A stretch of 64,000 nucleotides of DNA from a bacterium. Lineage in GTDB: Bacteria > Sumerlaeota > Sumerlaeia > SLMS01 > JAHLLQ01. This document shows positions 17,234-26,540 of this stretch, one piece after another (within the stretch, counting starts at the first letter, position 1; each line of letters starts with the position of its first letter). Location of the stretch: the NCBI GenBank assembly GCA_020444065.1, contig JAHLLQ010000005.1, positions 62,001 to 126,000 on the forward strand, written 5' to 3'. A program made the translations under genes and the position numbers. The notes under the pieces were generated by a model that made no database searches, was not told the DNA's origin, and worked only from the letters and a program-made list of their open reading frames with translations.

Positions 17234-18220
17234 TCAGGAGACCTCCACCAGGACCTTGCCCATCGGGCCTTTGTTCAGGTGATCGAAGGCGGCCGGAAGG
17301 TCCTCGAAGGGGAAGACCCGATCGATCAGAGGCTTCTTCCCGATGCGCGCCAGGGCCTCTTGAATCTCGCCCCAGGCCTTGTGAGCCTCCTCCGTCGTGT
17401 AGTCCGAAACCGCCACCCCGCCGATGCGGACGCGCTTGAATAGAAGCTTGGCGGTATTGAACTTGGGGACTGGGCCACCAAGCATCCCGATCACCGAAAT
17501 GCACCCGCCATAGCCCATCGTATCGACCACCTGGTTGAACAGCTCGCCGCCGACATTGTCCACGACACGGGCGATCCGAGCCGAGCCGGTCGCCTCGCGG
17601 ACGTACTTCACGACATCGACCTCGCCCAATAGCAGCACGTCGTCCACGCCGTTGGCTCTCAACTCATCGACCTTGGCGGGATTCCGTGTCGTGCCCAGCA
17701 CCCGACAGCCCCAGGCCTTTGCCAGATGCGTCGCGGCTCCGCCGACGCCTCCGGAGGCGCCGGTGATCAGGACGTTCGAGCCCTCCGGCAGCGGCCCCCA
17801 TTGCAGCAGCGCCATGTGCGCCGTCTGGTAAACGAGCGCGGCGGCCGCCGCTTCGCGCGCCACCCAGCCGTCCGGCACCAGTGCCAGACGGTCCGCCGGG
17901 ACGGTCACGTATTCTGCGAAGGTGCCCCATTCTGTCACACCGGCATCGCCCCGCAGGAGCATCACGTCCTGACCAGGCTGGAAATTCTCGACGTTCGGGC
18001 CGACGGCCTCAACCGTCCCAGAACCGTCGCGCCCCAGGATGTGCGGGAACTCCGGCCGAACGGGATAGAGCTTCTTGCTCAGGAAATGATCCGCCGGGTT
18101 CAGGGCTGCATAGCGCAGGCGAACCAGCACTTCGCCCTCTGCCGGAACGGGTTGATCGACATCAGAGCGCAGCTCCAGCCCATGGATTCCTTTATAGTCA
18201 TGCATCAGCCATGCTTTCAT
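17234..18220 (-). CDS. Zinc-independent quinone oxidoreductase-like (MDR superfamily)
   Basis: 328 residues from the ATG at 18220, which has GAGGAG upstream and starts with the family-like MKAWLMHDYKG; the frame's extension to 18274 is not supported. It has a GroES-like N-terminal domain (EVLVRLRYAALNPAD, FPHILGRDGSGTVEAVG) without the structural-zinc cysteines of alcohol dehydrogenases. The NADPH-binding motif is VLITGASGGVGGAA (about residues 145-158). The family reduces quinones, enones or similar electrophiles in the cytosol; the substrate is not determinable here. It is divergent from the TPR gene at 18379. Confidence 0.9.
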   Translation of the reverse strand: MKAWLMHDYKGIHGLELRSDVDQPVPAEGEVLVRLRYAALNPADHFLSKKLYPVRPEFPHILGRDGSGTVEAVGPNVENFQPGQDVMLLRGDAGVTEWGTFAEYVTVPADRLALVPDGWVAREAAAAALVYQTAHMALLQWGPLPEGSNVLITGASGGVGGAATHLAKAWGCRVLGTTRNPAKVDELRANGVDDVLLLGEVDVVKYVREATGSARIARVVDNVGGELFNQVVDTMGYGGCISVIGMLGGPVPKFNTAKLLFKRVRIGGVAVSDYTTEEAHKAWGEIQEALARIGKKPLIDRVFPFEDLPAAFDHLNKGPMGKVLVEVS

Positions 18221-18378
18221 CAGCGACTCCTCTCGATTGGCGGTTGTGGACGGCGCGAACGGCGCGGGACGCACTTCGGCCGAGCGTCCAACTAACGGTT
18301 GTCACGGCGGCAGCCGATTTGCTTCATTCGGGGGCCGCGGGGGCAGCCCCCCGCGAGCTCTCGCCGCGATGGAGCACC

Positions 18379-19119
18379 ATGGCACGCCGCAAGACTCGAT
18401 CCTCCCGTTCCACTTCCTCGCGCCCCGACCAGGGCGGCGTCAAGCCGACGGGCTCCGCCACAAAGGCAGTCCCCGTGCGCCGTCAGGCGCGTGGATTCCA
18501 CCTGTCGAGCAAGACCTGGATCATTATCTACGTCCTGGTCTTCCTCGTCGTCGAGTCCGTGATCGTCTTTGCCTTCGTCGGCTCCGGCGGAGACAGCCGC
18601 GTCCGGCGCCAGATCCTGCTGGAGGCCGCCGAACTGCGGGACAACGGCGAGTACAAGGAAGCTGTTGAATTGCTGGAGGACTTCGGCAAGCGCTGGCCGG
18701 GCGCTTGGAAGACGCACAATTTCAACCAGCGCATGGGCGAATACTACTACGATGCCGGCGATTATGCTCTGTCCGCCGCCTCGCTGAAGCGCGCCGTCGA
18801 CCTGGACGGAACGATCTGGGATACGCGGGCCCTGGCCGGGCGGTCGCTCTGGAAACTGGACCAGCGCGAGGAGGCCGTGAAGTACTTTCAGGACGAGCTG
18901 CAAAAGGCCAATAAGAACAGCGATATTGCCCACTATTACCTGGGGCAGTGGGCGCTTGCAAACGACCAACCTGTCGCGGCATTCGAGCACTTCCAGGCCA
19001 TTCAGGACCCGACCCCGTGGGAGAAGGAATTGAAGGATGTGACCGCGAAGTACCACGAGGAGGTGCTGGAGCCCGCCCGTAAGGAGGCCGAGGCTCGCGC
19101 CGCCGAATTGCTTCCATGA
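18379..19119 (+). CDS. Membrane-anchored TPR protein
   Basis: 246 residues from the ATG at 18379 (GGAG upstream). An open frame extends to 17881, but it crosses the oxidoreductase gene and is low-complexity shadow. The N-terminus is very basic and Ser/Arg-rich (about 55 residues). A membrane helix follows at about 58-78 (WIIIYVLVFLVVESVIVFAFV). Then come TPR-like repeats: ILLEAAELRDNGEYKEAVELL, YYDAGDYALSAASLKRAVDL, DQREEAVKYFQDEL and a final helix pair. The start of the LolC/E-like permease overlaps its stop by 4 bases, so the two proteins are probably made together and may act as one envelope complex. Confidence 0.8.
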   Translation: MARRKTRSSRSTSSRPDQGGVKPTGSATKAVPVRRQARGFHLSSKTWIIIYVLVFLVVESVIVFAFVGSGGDSRVRRQILLEAAELRDNGEYKEAVELLEDFGKRWPGAWKTHNFNQRMGEYYYDAGDYALSAASLKRAVDLDGTIWDTRALAGRSLWKLDQREEAVKYFQDELQKANKNSDIAHYYLGQWALANDQPVAAFEHFQAIQDPTPWEKELKDVTAKYHEEVLEPARKEAEARAAELLP

Positions 19120-20963
19120 CAGACACACCGACTCTCAATAACACGACTCGGCCTGCGGGGACTGTGGCCCGCCTGGGTTTGCAGGTGCTGGACTGGACTC
19201 TTCTCGCGTTGATGCTGGTTGCAGTAGCAGCGATCGCGGATGTCTTGGTGAAGTCCTTTCCGCTGGTCACGGGTTTTTTCCACGGATCGGCCGCAGGCAC
19301 CCAGTCTGAACCGAGCAGCCTGAAGAGCGACTTGATTACCCTTGGCCGGGCAGCAGTCCGAGCGAGTATCCCCATCGCTATCTGCGCTGTCGGACTGCTG
19401 ATTCGGCGCCGCTCGGGACTGCCTGCACGTGCAGGCGGACTACTCCTCGACTTGATTCTCTTGCTCCTGATCCTGGCTGCCGGCGTGGCGCTGCTTGACG
19501 TGCTTCTCAAGGTCGTCGTCCTTGTGGTCGGCTACTTCCAGCACCCGCCGCAGGAATTGATCGATCGCGGTATCGTGGAGTGGGATCCGAATCGACATCG
19601 GAGCGACTGGATTGGCCTGGGACTAACTATCATCGCGGCGATCCTGTTCCTGGGTGTGTACCTGGTTGGGCTCAAGGTTCGGCGCAGGGCGCTGGCGAAG
19701 ATGCTCGATTCCTCCTTTGAGAGCTTCGTCAGTCGACGGTACCTGATTTCACGTCAGGGCGGCGCGTTAGTCAATCTGGTCACAATCGTCTCGGTGCTTG
19801 GCGTGGCCGTCGGTGTGATGGCGTTGATCGTCGTCATCTCCGTCATGAATGGATTCGACCAGACGCTCGTGAAGCGCATGATGGGTGTCTTTGCGCATGT
19901 GGAGGTGTGGCCCTATCCGTATGCGCAGGAAGACGATCGCTACTTCAACATGGCGCAATACAATGAGATCGAGAAGGCCGCACTCAGCATCGAAGGCGTC
20001 GATGGCGTGGCGCCGATGATGAGCCTGCAGACCTTCTTTCAGGCGAACACTGGCATCAGTGAGAACAAGGTCGGCGCGATGTTGCGCGGCCTGGATGTTG
20101 AGAAGGAACAGCACGTCACGCGCCTGACGGATGAGGATACGATCATCTCCGGGACAAACGATCCCGGCTTGCGCGAGATCGTGATCGGCAGCGAGCTGGC
20201 GCGAAAGCTCCAGGTCAGTGTCGGCGACAAGGTCTACGCGCTCGGCAAGGTCATTACAACCGCGCGCGGACCTACACCGAAGATCTCGGGACTGAAAGTC
20301 GTCGGGGTCTTCAAGAGTGGTTTGTACGACGTCGACTCGAACTTCGCTTACACGTCGCTGGAGACGGCGCAGGCGCTGTCGTTGCACGACGGGAAGATTT
20401 CTTCGATCCACATCGCCGTTGACGATCCGGACCACAGCCGCCAGATCGCCCGCGAGATTGCGCAGCGGCTGCCACCGCAGTATTACGTGCGCACATGGCA
20501 GGACATCAATCCGGAGTTCTTTGCAGCGCTTTGGATTGAGAAGGTGGCGATGTTCATCATTCTGCTGCTGATCGTGCTCGTCGCGTCCTTTAACATCATC
20601 GGAACGCTGATTATGGTCGTGACGCAAAAGACCCGAGAGATCGGCATTCTAAAAAGCATGGGTGCTACCAATACGATGATCCTGCGCATCTTCCTGATGC
20701 ACGGGACGCTGATTGGTCTTGTTGGAACTTCGCTTGGAACCGCCTGTGGTTTGTGGCTGTGCCGGTTCGTGGAGTACGACATCCAGTTGATCTTCAACAT
20801 GCCGGCCGCGGTTTATGGAATGGATCGTCTGCCGGTAGTAATCCAGCCAGGCATTATCTTGTTCCTGGCGCTGTGTTCGCTGGCGATTTGTATGGTGGCC
20901 GGCATTATCCCGGCGTTCCGCGCTTCGCGGATGAATCCGGTGGAAGCCTTGCGCTACGATTGA
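19116..20963 (+). CDS. LolC/LolE-type ABC permease with a long N-terminal membrane extension
   Basis: 615 residues; classical LolC/E proteins have about 400. The core begins near residue 205 with SFESFVSRRYLISRQGGALVNLVTIVSVLGVAVGVMALIVVISVMNGF (described in pieces: FVSRRYL start motif, first core helix, NGF), then a periplasmic domain (about 255-470). Three terminal helices follow with RTREIGILK-like KTREIGILKSMGA (about residue 506) and the FtsX-fold end RASRMNPVEALRYD. This family extracts lipoproteins or exports substrates with a LolD-like ATPase, which is not present here. The first about 200 residues add three or four extra hydrophobic helices. Confidence 0.88.
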   Translation: MTDTPTLNNTTRPAGTVARLGLQVLDWTLLALMLVAVAAIADVLVKSFPLVTGFFHGSAAGTQSEPSSLKSDLITLGRAAVRASIPIAICAVGLLIRRRSGLPARAGGLLLDLILLLLILAAGVALLDVLLKVVVLVVGYFQHPPQELIDRGIVEWDPNRHRSDWIGLGLTIIAAILFLGVYLVGLKVRRRALAKMLDSSFESFVSRRYLISRQGGALVNLVTIVSVLGVAVGVMALIVVISVMNGFDQTLVKRMMGVFAHVEVWPYPYAQEDDRYFNMAQYNEIEKAALSIEGVDGVAPMMSLQTFFQANTGISENKVGAMLRGLDVEKEQHVTRLTDEDTIISGTNDPGLREIVIGSELARKLQVSVGDKVYALGKVITTARGPTPKISGLKVVGVFKSGLYDVDSNFAYTSLETAQALSLHDGKISSIHIAVDDPDHSRQIAREIAQRLPPQYYVRTWQDINPEFFAALWIEKVAMFIILLLIVLVASFNIIGTLIMVVTQKTREIGILKSMGATNTMILRIFLMHGTLIGLVGTSLGTACGLWLCRFVEYDIQLIFNMPAAVYGMDRLPVVIQPGIILFLALCSLAICMVAGIIPAFRASRMNPVEALRYD

Positions 20964-21001
20964 CGCCAAACGCGTCTGAAACTCCCTGGAGGTCGTGAGT
21001 C

Positions 21002-21934
21002 ATGCGGTTATGTACCGTTTCCGTCGATGGGTTGGATCCATTCTTTGGCATCGAACTGAAGGGCCGTGTTCTGCGAATTGCTGCTGCTGCGGAGGCGTTC
21101 AAGCTTCGCCCTTCACAACGTGCGGCGTTGGCCGACATGACGAGTTACTTGCACGCGGTACCGGGTTCGGAGCGAACGTTGCGCAGTTTGCTGAAGAAGA
21201 TCGCGGATGAGCCGAAGAACATCGCCGGCAAGGCCGAAGACGGATTCGCGTTTCTCTTCGATCGGTCCGGTCTGACCTATCATCCTCCCGTTCCATCGCC
21301 GCAGAAGGTGCTTTGTGTCGGTCTGAATTACAAAGATCACTGCGAAGAACAGAACAAGCCGATCCCAAAGATTCCGATCATTTTCAATAAGTTCCCGACT
21401 TCGCTGATCGGACATGAGGCGGAGATTCCGCTGCCCCTGAAGATCGACGAGAAGATTGATTACGAAGCGGAATTGGCCTTCGTGATCGGCAAGCGCGCGA
21501 AAAACGTGAAGAAGCGCAGCGCCCTCTCTCACGTCGCCGGCTACATGATTTTGAACGACGTGTCCGCGCGTTCATTGCAATGGGCAGAGAAGCAATGGTC
21601 CCGGGCCAAAGGCTTCGACGGTTCCGGTCCGTGCGGGCCCGTGCTCGTGACACCGGACGAGGTTAAGGACCCGCACGCGCTCAGCATTTGCTGTCGCTTG
21701 AATGGTAAGGTCATGCAGAAGTCGAATACAAAGCACCTTGTCTTCAAGGTCCAGGACCTGATTCAGCACATCACGCAAGTAATTACGCTCGAACCCGGCG
21801 ATATCGTTTCCACCGGCACGCCCGGCGGTGTCGGCGTTTATCGCGAGCCGCAGATTTTTATGAAGCCCGGCGATACCGTTGAAGTAGAAATCGAAGGGCT
21901 TGGGAAACTCATCAACAAGTGCGGGACGGCCTGA
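21002..21934 (+). CDS. Fumarylacetoacetate hydrolase family protein
   Basis: 310 residues. The catalytic domain occupies about residues 95-310. It has VLCVGLNYKDHCEE, the metal-binding motif IDYEAELAFVIGK, a GYMILNDVSAR segment (Asp ligand), the CGPVLVTPDEV strand and STGTPGGVG near the end. Members hydrolyse or decarboxylate 2-oxo acids, including acylpyruvases and 2-hydroxyhepta-2,4-diene-1,7-dioate isomerases. Specificity cannot be assigned. The first about 90 residues are the variable family N-terminal domain. It is followed 4 bases later by asnB on the same strand, probably on one transcript. Confidence 0.92.
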   Translation: MRLCTVSVDGLDPFFGIELKGRVLRIAAAAEAFKLRPSQRAALADMTSYLHAVPGSERTLRSLLKKIADEPKNIAGKAEDGFAFLFDRSGLTYHPPVPSPQKVLCVGLNYKDHCEEQNKPIPKIPIIFNKFPTSLIGHEAEIPLPLKIDEKIDYEAELAFVIGKRAKNVKKRSALSHVAGYMILNDVSARSLQWAEKQWSRAKGFDGSGPCGPVLVTPDEVKDPHALSICCRLNGKVMQKSNTKHLVFKVQDLIQHITQVITLEPGDIVSTGTPGGVGVYREPQIFMKPGDTVEVEIEGLGKLINKCGTA

Positions 21935-21937
21935 AAG

Positions 21938-23827
21938 ATGTGCGGAATCGTCGGCTACTGGCGGCTGGATGGCGCGCCGGCGGATTCCGAACTCATCCGG
22001 CGGATGACCGACCAGATTGCGCATCGAGGTCCCGACGGGGATGGTCACTTCGTCGACGGGCCACTTGCTCTTGGGCACCGTCGGCTGGCGATTATCGACA
22101 TCGCAGGTAGTCCTCAGCCCATGACGACCGTCGACGAACGGTACGTCATCACGTTCAACGGCGAGATCTATAATTACCACGAACTGCGCGAGGAGTTGAT
22201 CGCGCGCGGCCGGAAATTCGCAACGCGCGGTGACACGGAAATAATCCTGGCGGCCTACGCGGAGTGGGGCAGCGATTTTGTCCGCCGGCTGCGTGGGATG
22301 TTCGCATTCGCTATTTGGGATAAAGCTGAACGCCGGCTTTTTATGGCGCGCGATCGCGTGGGCAAGAAGCCGCTCTTCTACATTTTCTCGCCAACGCTTG
22401 TTGCCTTTGCCAGCGAAATGAAAGCGCTGCTTCCCCTGCCCGACTTCGACAAGGCAATCGACGAGCAGGCACTCTACGATTACCTGACTTTGCAGTACGT
22501 TCCTGATCCGGCGACGATCTTCCGTAGCGTTCGCAAGCTGGAACCCGGCCATTGGCTGCAGGTCGATGCGAATGGCACGGCCAGCTCGCAGCGCTATTGG
22601 AAATTGGACTACGCGGACGCGCCGGAATCGCTTTCCGAAAAGGAATGGGAGGAACGCACAGAAGCAGCGATTGATGAGGCCGTTCGTGTGCGGCTCGAAA
22701 GCGAAGTGCCGCTCGGAATTCACCTGTCTGGCGGAATCGATTCGAGCGCCGTGGTGGCCTTTGCGCGCCGACACGTCACCGGGAAGCTGCGAACCTTCAG
22801 CATTGGATTCCGCGAGCAGGGGTTTGATGAAACCCCCTACGCTCGTACTGTCGCAGAGCGTTTTGAAACAGATCACGAGGAGTTTGTAGTCGAGTCCGAA
22901 GCACTTGATATCCTGCCGGATCTCGTTTGGCACTTCGATGAGCCATTCGCGGACATGGCCGCCCTGCCGACCTGGTTCTTGTCGAAGATGACAAGGCAGC
23001 ACGTGACCGTGGCACTCAACGGCGATGGCGGGGACGAGAGCTTTGCCGGTTACGAACGCCATCGCGGCCGTGGCGATGTAAACTCCATGCGCAATCTGCC
23101 GGCACCGATCCGACACAAGATACTGCCTCCTCTGACCAACATGATCGGCAAGACATTCCGCGGTTCGGCACGGGCAGAGGAAGTTGCTTACCTGGGCGAA
23201 CTGTTGGCCGCGCCGGATGGACGATACTACACGCAGTATCTGACGATCATGCGCCGCTATCAGAAGCGTCAGCTTCTGCAGCCGGATGTGATGGCGCGCA
23301 TCGCCGAGAAGAACTCTGGCCGATTCATGGAACACTATTATAACGAGCCCGGCATCCCATCGGATGTCGAGCGGCGGATGAATTGCGATGCGCACACTTA
23401 CTTGCCAGGCGCGCTGCTTCCAAAGGTCGATCACACAACGATGGCTTTTGGATTGGAGGCGAGATCGCCGTTTCTCGATCATCACCTGATGGACCATGCT
23501 GCATCGATTCCGGCATCGATCAAGTTCGGAAATGTGGAACTGAAGCGACACCTGAAACGTGTCCTGCGCGGGATCATTCCGGACGAAGTGATGGACCGCC
23601 CAAAGAAGGGTTTCTCAGTGCCGCTTGGCGTTTGGCTAAAGGGCGAAACAGAAAAGATCGTGCACGAGATGCTGCTCGCCGATGATGCGCGCAGCCGCGC
23701 ATACTTTCAGCCGGAAGCGATCGAGCGCTTGCTGCGTTTTCACCTGCAGGGCAAGCAACGCAACGCACACAGGCTCTGGATACTCATTGTGTTTGAGATG
23801 TGGATGCGTCGTTTTCTGGTTAGTTGA
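21938..23827 (+). CDS. asnB: Asparagine synthase (glutamine-hydrolysing)
   Basis: 629 residues. The mature N-terminal nucleophile is Cys-2 (MCGIVGYW). Glutaminase motifs are HRGPDGDG, LGHRRLAIID, FNGEIYNYHELREEL and GDTEIILAAY. The synthetase domain has the PP-loop LSGGIDSSAVVAF (about residue 262) and LNGDGGDESFAGYERH. It makes Asn from Asp, Gln and ATP. This length and type is also common in surface-polysaccharide and exosortase-linked loci, where it amidates sugars, so a non-Asn role is possible. The last 8 bases overlap the 3' end of the opposite-strand membrane gene. Confidence 0.95.
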   Translation: MCGIVGYWRLDGAPADSELIRRMTDQIAHRGPDGDGHFVDGPLALGHRRLAIIDIAGSPQPMTTVDERYVITFNGEIYNYHELREELIARGRKFATRGDTEIILAAYAEWGSDFVRRLRGMFAFAIWDKAERRLFMARDRVGKKPLFYIFSPTLVAFASEMKALLPLPDFDKAIDEQALYDYLTLQYVPDPATIFRSVRKLEPGHWLQVDANGTASSQRYWKLDYADAPESLSEKEWEERTEAAIDEAVRVRLESEVPLGIHLSGGIDSSAVVAFARRHVTGKLRTFSIGFREQGFDETPYARTVAERFETDHEEFVVESEALDILPDLVWHFDEPFADMAALPTWFLSKMTRQHVTVALNGDGGDESFAGYERHRGRGDVNSMRNLPAPIRHKILPPLTNMIGKTFRGSARAEEVAYLGELLAAPDGRYYTQYLTIMRRYQKRQLLQPDVMARIAEKNSGRFMEHYYNEPGIPSDVERRMNCDAHTYLPGALLPKVDHTTMAFGLEARSPFLDHHLMDHAASIPASIKFGNVELKRHLKRVLRGIIPDEVMDRPKKGFSVPLGVWLKGETEKIVHEMLLADDARSRAYFQPEAIERLLRFHLQGKQRNAHRLWILIVFEMWMRRFLVS

Positions 23828-26537
23828 AACGATACAGCTCCGCGCCGCCCGCTTCGTCGACTTTCTTCAGATAGCCTTTTGTAATTAGCTCATCCAATCC
23901 GACCTTCTGGTTGATTGGGTGATTCTTCTCATTTGGGATTCGAAGGTAATACTGGATCCCTCGGTTCTTGAAGAAATCCAATTTCTCCTTCGCCGTATTC
24001 ATGCTGTAGGTTTTCTGAACATCCCAGTCGTCCAGGTGGACCAACTCGATCGACGGATCGAAGAGTAGATGGCGATTCTCATGTGTGAGAAGGGGCTGGC
24101 CTTTGGCGAGTCGATTAACATCCTGCCAGATGTCAACTTCGTCGCCAAAGCGCAGCTTATAGACGATCTCCGCCGGCATTCCTGGATTGCGGAAAACATC
24201 GAGGTTGCTTGCCACAAACGTCTGTCCGGAAACCATGCCCCCGCCCGGAATCTTGAATCCCATCAGGGACATTGCGAGGCCTGGAACAACTGCCGCCACG
24301 ATGATTAGCACCATGCCGCTCGCCTGGATCACGCGTTCAATTCGCCGCGGAGCACTGAACCAAATTGCAAACGGACATGCTCCGATAATTGCCAAGGCGG
24401 GCAGCCAGGAAATCACCTGATACAAGTAAAAATCTCCGAGCAAGTAGTGAAAGCCCAAATAGCAGATCGCTGTCGCGATCGTTGTCGTTAGTGTGACTTC
24501 GAGAATCGGCTGAGAGAGTCCATTCATTTGTCCTTCGAGCATGCTGCGCCGGAAGAACATTTGTAAGAATCCAAGCAGCAGACCGGAAAGGCAGAAGCCC
24601 ATCACCAGCGGCGACATTTTGTAGGCGTGCGGATTGATCAATAGCCGAACCTGCTGATCGAACAGGTTTCTCATTGTATTGTCTTCTGCGGTCAGTCCTT
24701 TTCGTGTGACCAAAGAGAGGTAGTACAATCTATCCAGCCAAAGGCCGACTTGCGGCGCGCCTGTGTCGATGTAGCGGAAAGTTTCATAGCCCTGCCAGAA
24801 GAACCAGCTCGCCTGCAGCTTGTTCTTCAATGTCGATTCGCGTTGGAAATCCTCATCGTAAATACTGCGAGGGGTGCGGTCATTGTTGACATCTGCAAAG
24901 ATCTCCGCGGCCTGGCCTATCCCGTCGCCGTTGCGGAACCACTCGAGTTCCGCGCTCTTCAGAACCTCCGGGTTGATATGAACGCTGGATTTGAAGATTT
25001 GCGGAAAGAACGCATACACAGGATTGCCGGTGAGCGTCCAATTGCGCACGTACCACGTGCTGCCTGCCATCATGCAGACCAGAAGAATAATCCAAAATGC
25101 CTTCGAAAGAAAGATCGGCCGGAAGCCTCGGTCATCCCCGGCGGATTGTTCGAAGTCGGCCAGTTCGAGGGATTGCTCGCCGGATTGGAGTCCGTCTTCT
25201 TCCAAGTGCGGGCTGCGAACTTCGTACATGTCGCTCGCGTCGATGCGGACTTCTTCCACGAGCGACCATGCTTCTTCGCGCTTGCGTGATCGGATAGAGA
25301 GCAGCAGGGCAATCGCCCAGGGGAACCATAGAATCCCCATCAGGTAATTCAAGTGCATCGCCGCCGCCGGCAGAAATGACAAAACGGCAAATGCTCCCGG
25401 CAATCGTGTCTTGGCAAAATACGCCGTTGCATACAGGAAAGCAGCAACGAACAGAATCGTCAGAATATAGTCCGACGCGTACATGGAGTAAGCGATGCCG
25501 AGTGGCGTGAGTCGAAACAGCAGCGCCCCCGCCATCGCAACGGACCGCCGCCCCCAGATCAACAACAGCACGTCGTAGACGAACATCATCGAAACGGTTG
25601 CCGCAACCGGCGCCAGCAATCGTTGGTACAGATCCGACCAACCCCCGAACATGGTACTCGCTACGGCACCGTACGTGGAATACAAGTGCGGATAATTCGC
25701 GCCGAGGCCGATCCCAACCTGCGCCGTTGCCTTGAATGGGAACGCGTGCTGCAGGAATGTCATCCTGCCATAGCCAAGATACAGAATCAGCGAATCCCAA
25801 TATGTCTCGGGATAGAACAGTGCGTACCAGAAGATCGGGAGGGAAATCGCGACAAGCAGCACGAGCCCTGTCCACCAGAAGACGTGATCGAGCGAGTTCG
25901 ACCTGTGAAGCTCCTGGTTCATTGGCGCGATGCGATTCCAACGCGAACGGTCGGCGCGTGTGGGATCGTCCAACGCCTGGACCCAGTTGTCGCTCTTCGG
26001 TTCGGGTTTCTTCCACCAGCGCCACACCGCGCGGCGTCGGCGGTCGAGCAGAAGCGCCGCGCCGATCATGACAACCCACGCCGTCCAAACGACCGGAAGG
26101 TACAGCGCATGCGCTATGGTGATCAGTTCAAAGACCACTCCGGAGACACCGAGCCCGATCGTCAGGCCCATTGCGAGTTCCATCCGCGGTCGCAGCCATA
26201 CATCCAGAGCGCGCAGGATCAGAACGCCAAGGAGTGTCGTCAGAGCGATCACGAACACGGCAGCCAGAAACGTCAGCGGCGGCGTGTAGCGGAGGGAGAA
26301 ACTCCAGTCGGTATGCAGCAAGCCGGAGAACACACCCATCGGGCGATTCTCATCGCCTTGAAAGAGTCCGGTATTCGTGCGCAGGAAGTAAGCGACTTCC
26401 AGGAACGCCCAACCAAGTGCTAGAAGGCCGAGCAAACGCAGTGCGCCCGCCCAGAATTGCGGACCGGTCAGCGACTGGCGCTCCGACCGGGGGGCGGGCG
26501 TCTCGTTCTGCGTTTCTGTTTCTTTGCTCGAACTCAT
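23820..26537 (-). CDS. Large polytopic membrane protein, probable GT-C glycosyltransferase
   Basis: 905 residues with many hydrophobic segments from residue 33 to about 740. A long exported-looking loop precedes the last helices, and a soluble C-terminal region of about 140 residues follows. YALFYPETYWDSLILYLGYGR (near residue 260; an acidic first loop followed by aromatic residues) resembles the catalytic loop of polyprenyl-phosphate-sugar-dependent GT-C enzymes of the PMT/ArnT type. It would use a lipid-linked sugar and act on the outer face of the inner membrane. No precise subfamily could be assigned. It follows the DUF4190-like gene by 3 bases and converges with asnB. Confidence 0.75.
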   Translation of the reverse strand: MSSSKETETQNETPAPRSERQSLTGPQFWAGALRLLGLLALGWAFLEVAYFLRTNTGLFQGDENRPMGVFSGLLHTDWSFSLRYTPPLTFLAAVFVIALTTLLGVLILRALDVWLRPRMELAMGLTIGLGVSGVVFELITIAHALYLPVVWTAWVVMIGAALLLDRRRRAVWRWWKKPEPKSDNWVQALDDPTRADRSRWNRIAPMNQELHRSNSLDHVFWWTGLVLLVAISLPIFWYALFYPETYWDSLILYLGYGRMTFLQHAFPFKATAQVGIGLGANYPHLYSTYGAVASTMFGGWSDLYQRLLAPVAATVSMMFVYDVLLLIWGRRSVAMAGALLFRLTPLGIAYSMYASDYILTILFVAAFLYATAYFAKTRLPGAFAVLSFLPAAAMHLNYLMGILWFPWAIALLLSIRSRKREEAWSLVEEVRIDASDMYEVRSPHLEEDGLQSGEQSLELADFEQSAGDDRGFRPIFLSKAFWIILLVCMMAGSTWYVRNWTLTGNPVYAFFPQIFKSSVHINPEVLKSAELEWFRNGDGIGQAAEIFADVNNDRTPRSIYDEDFQRESTLKNKLQASWFFWQGYETFRYIDTGAPQVGLWLDRLYYLSLVTRKGLTAEDNTMRNLFDQQVRLLINPHAYKMSPLVMGFCLSGLLLGFLQMFFRRSMLEGQMNGLSQPILEVTLTTTIATAICYLGFHYLLGDFYLYQVISWLPALAIIGACPFAIWFSAPRRIERVIQASGMVLIIVAAVVPGLAMSLMGFKIPGGGMVSGQTFVASNLDVFRNPGMPAEIVYKLRFGDEVDIWQDVNRLAKGQPLLTHENRHLLFDPSIELVHLDDWDVQKTYSMNTAKEKLDFFKNRGIQYYLRIPNEKNHPINQKVGLDELITKGYLKKVDEAGGAELYRFN

Positions 26538-26540
26538 GGG

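Noticed and set aside
17881-18378. N-terminal extension of the TPR gene at 18379
   Set aside because: It would cross the opposite-strand oxidoreductase. The ATG at 18379 starts a proper basic N-terminus and membrane anchor.
21572-23551. Long 659-codon open frame on the minus strand
   Set aside because: It lies opposite asnB, whose protein has all catalytic motifs. The antisense translation is Arg/His-rich and has no recognisable domain. It is a frame shadow of GC-rich coding DNA.
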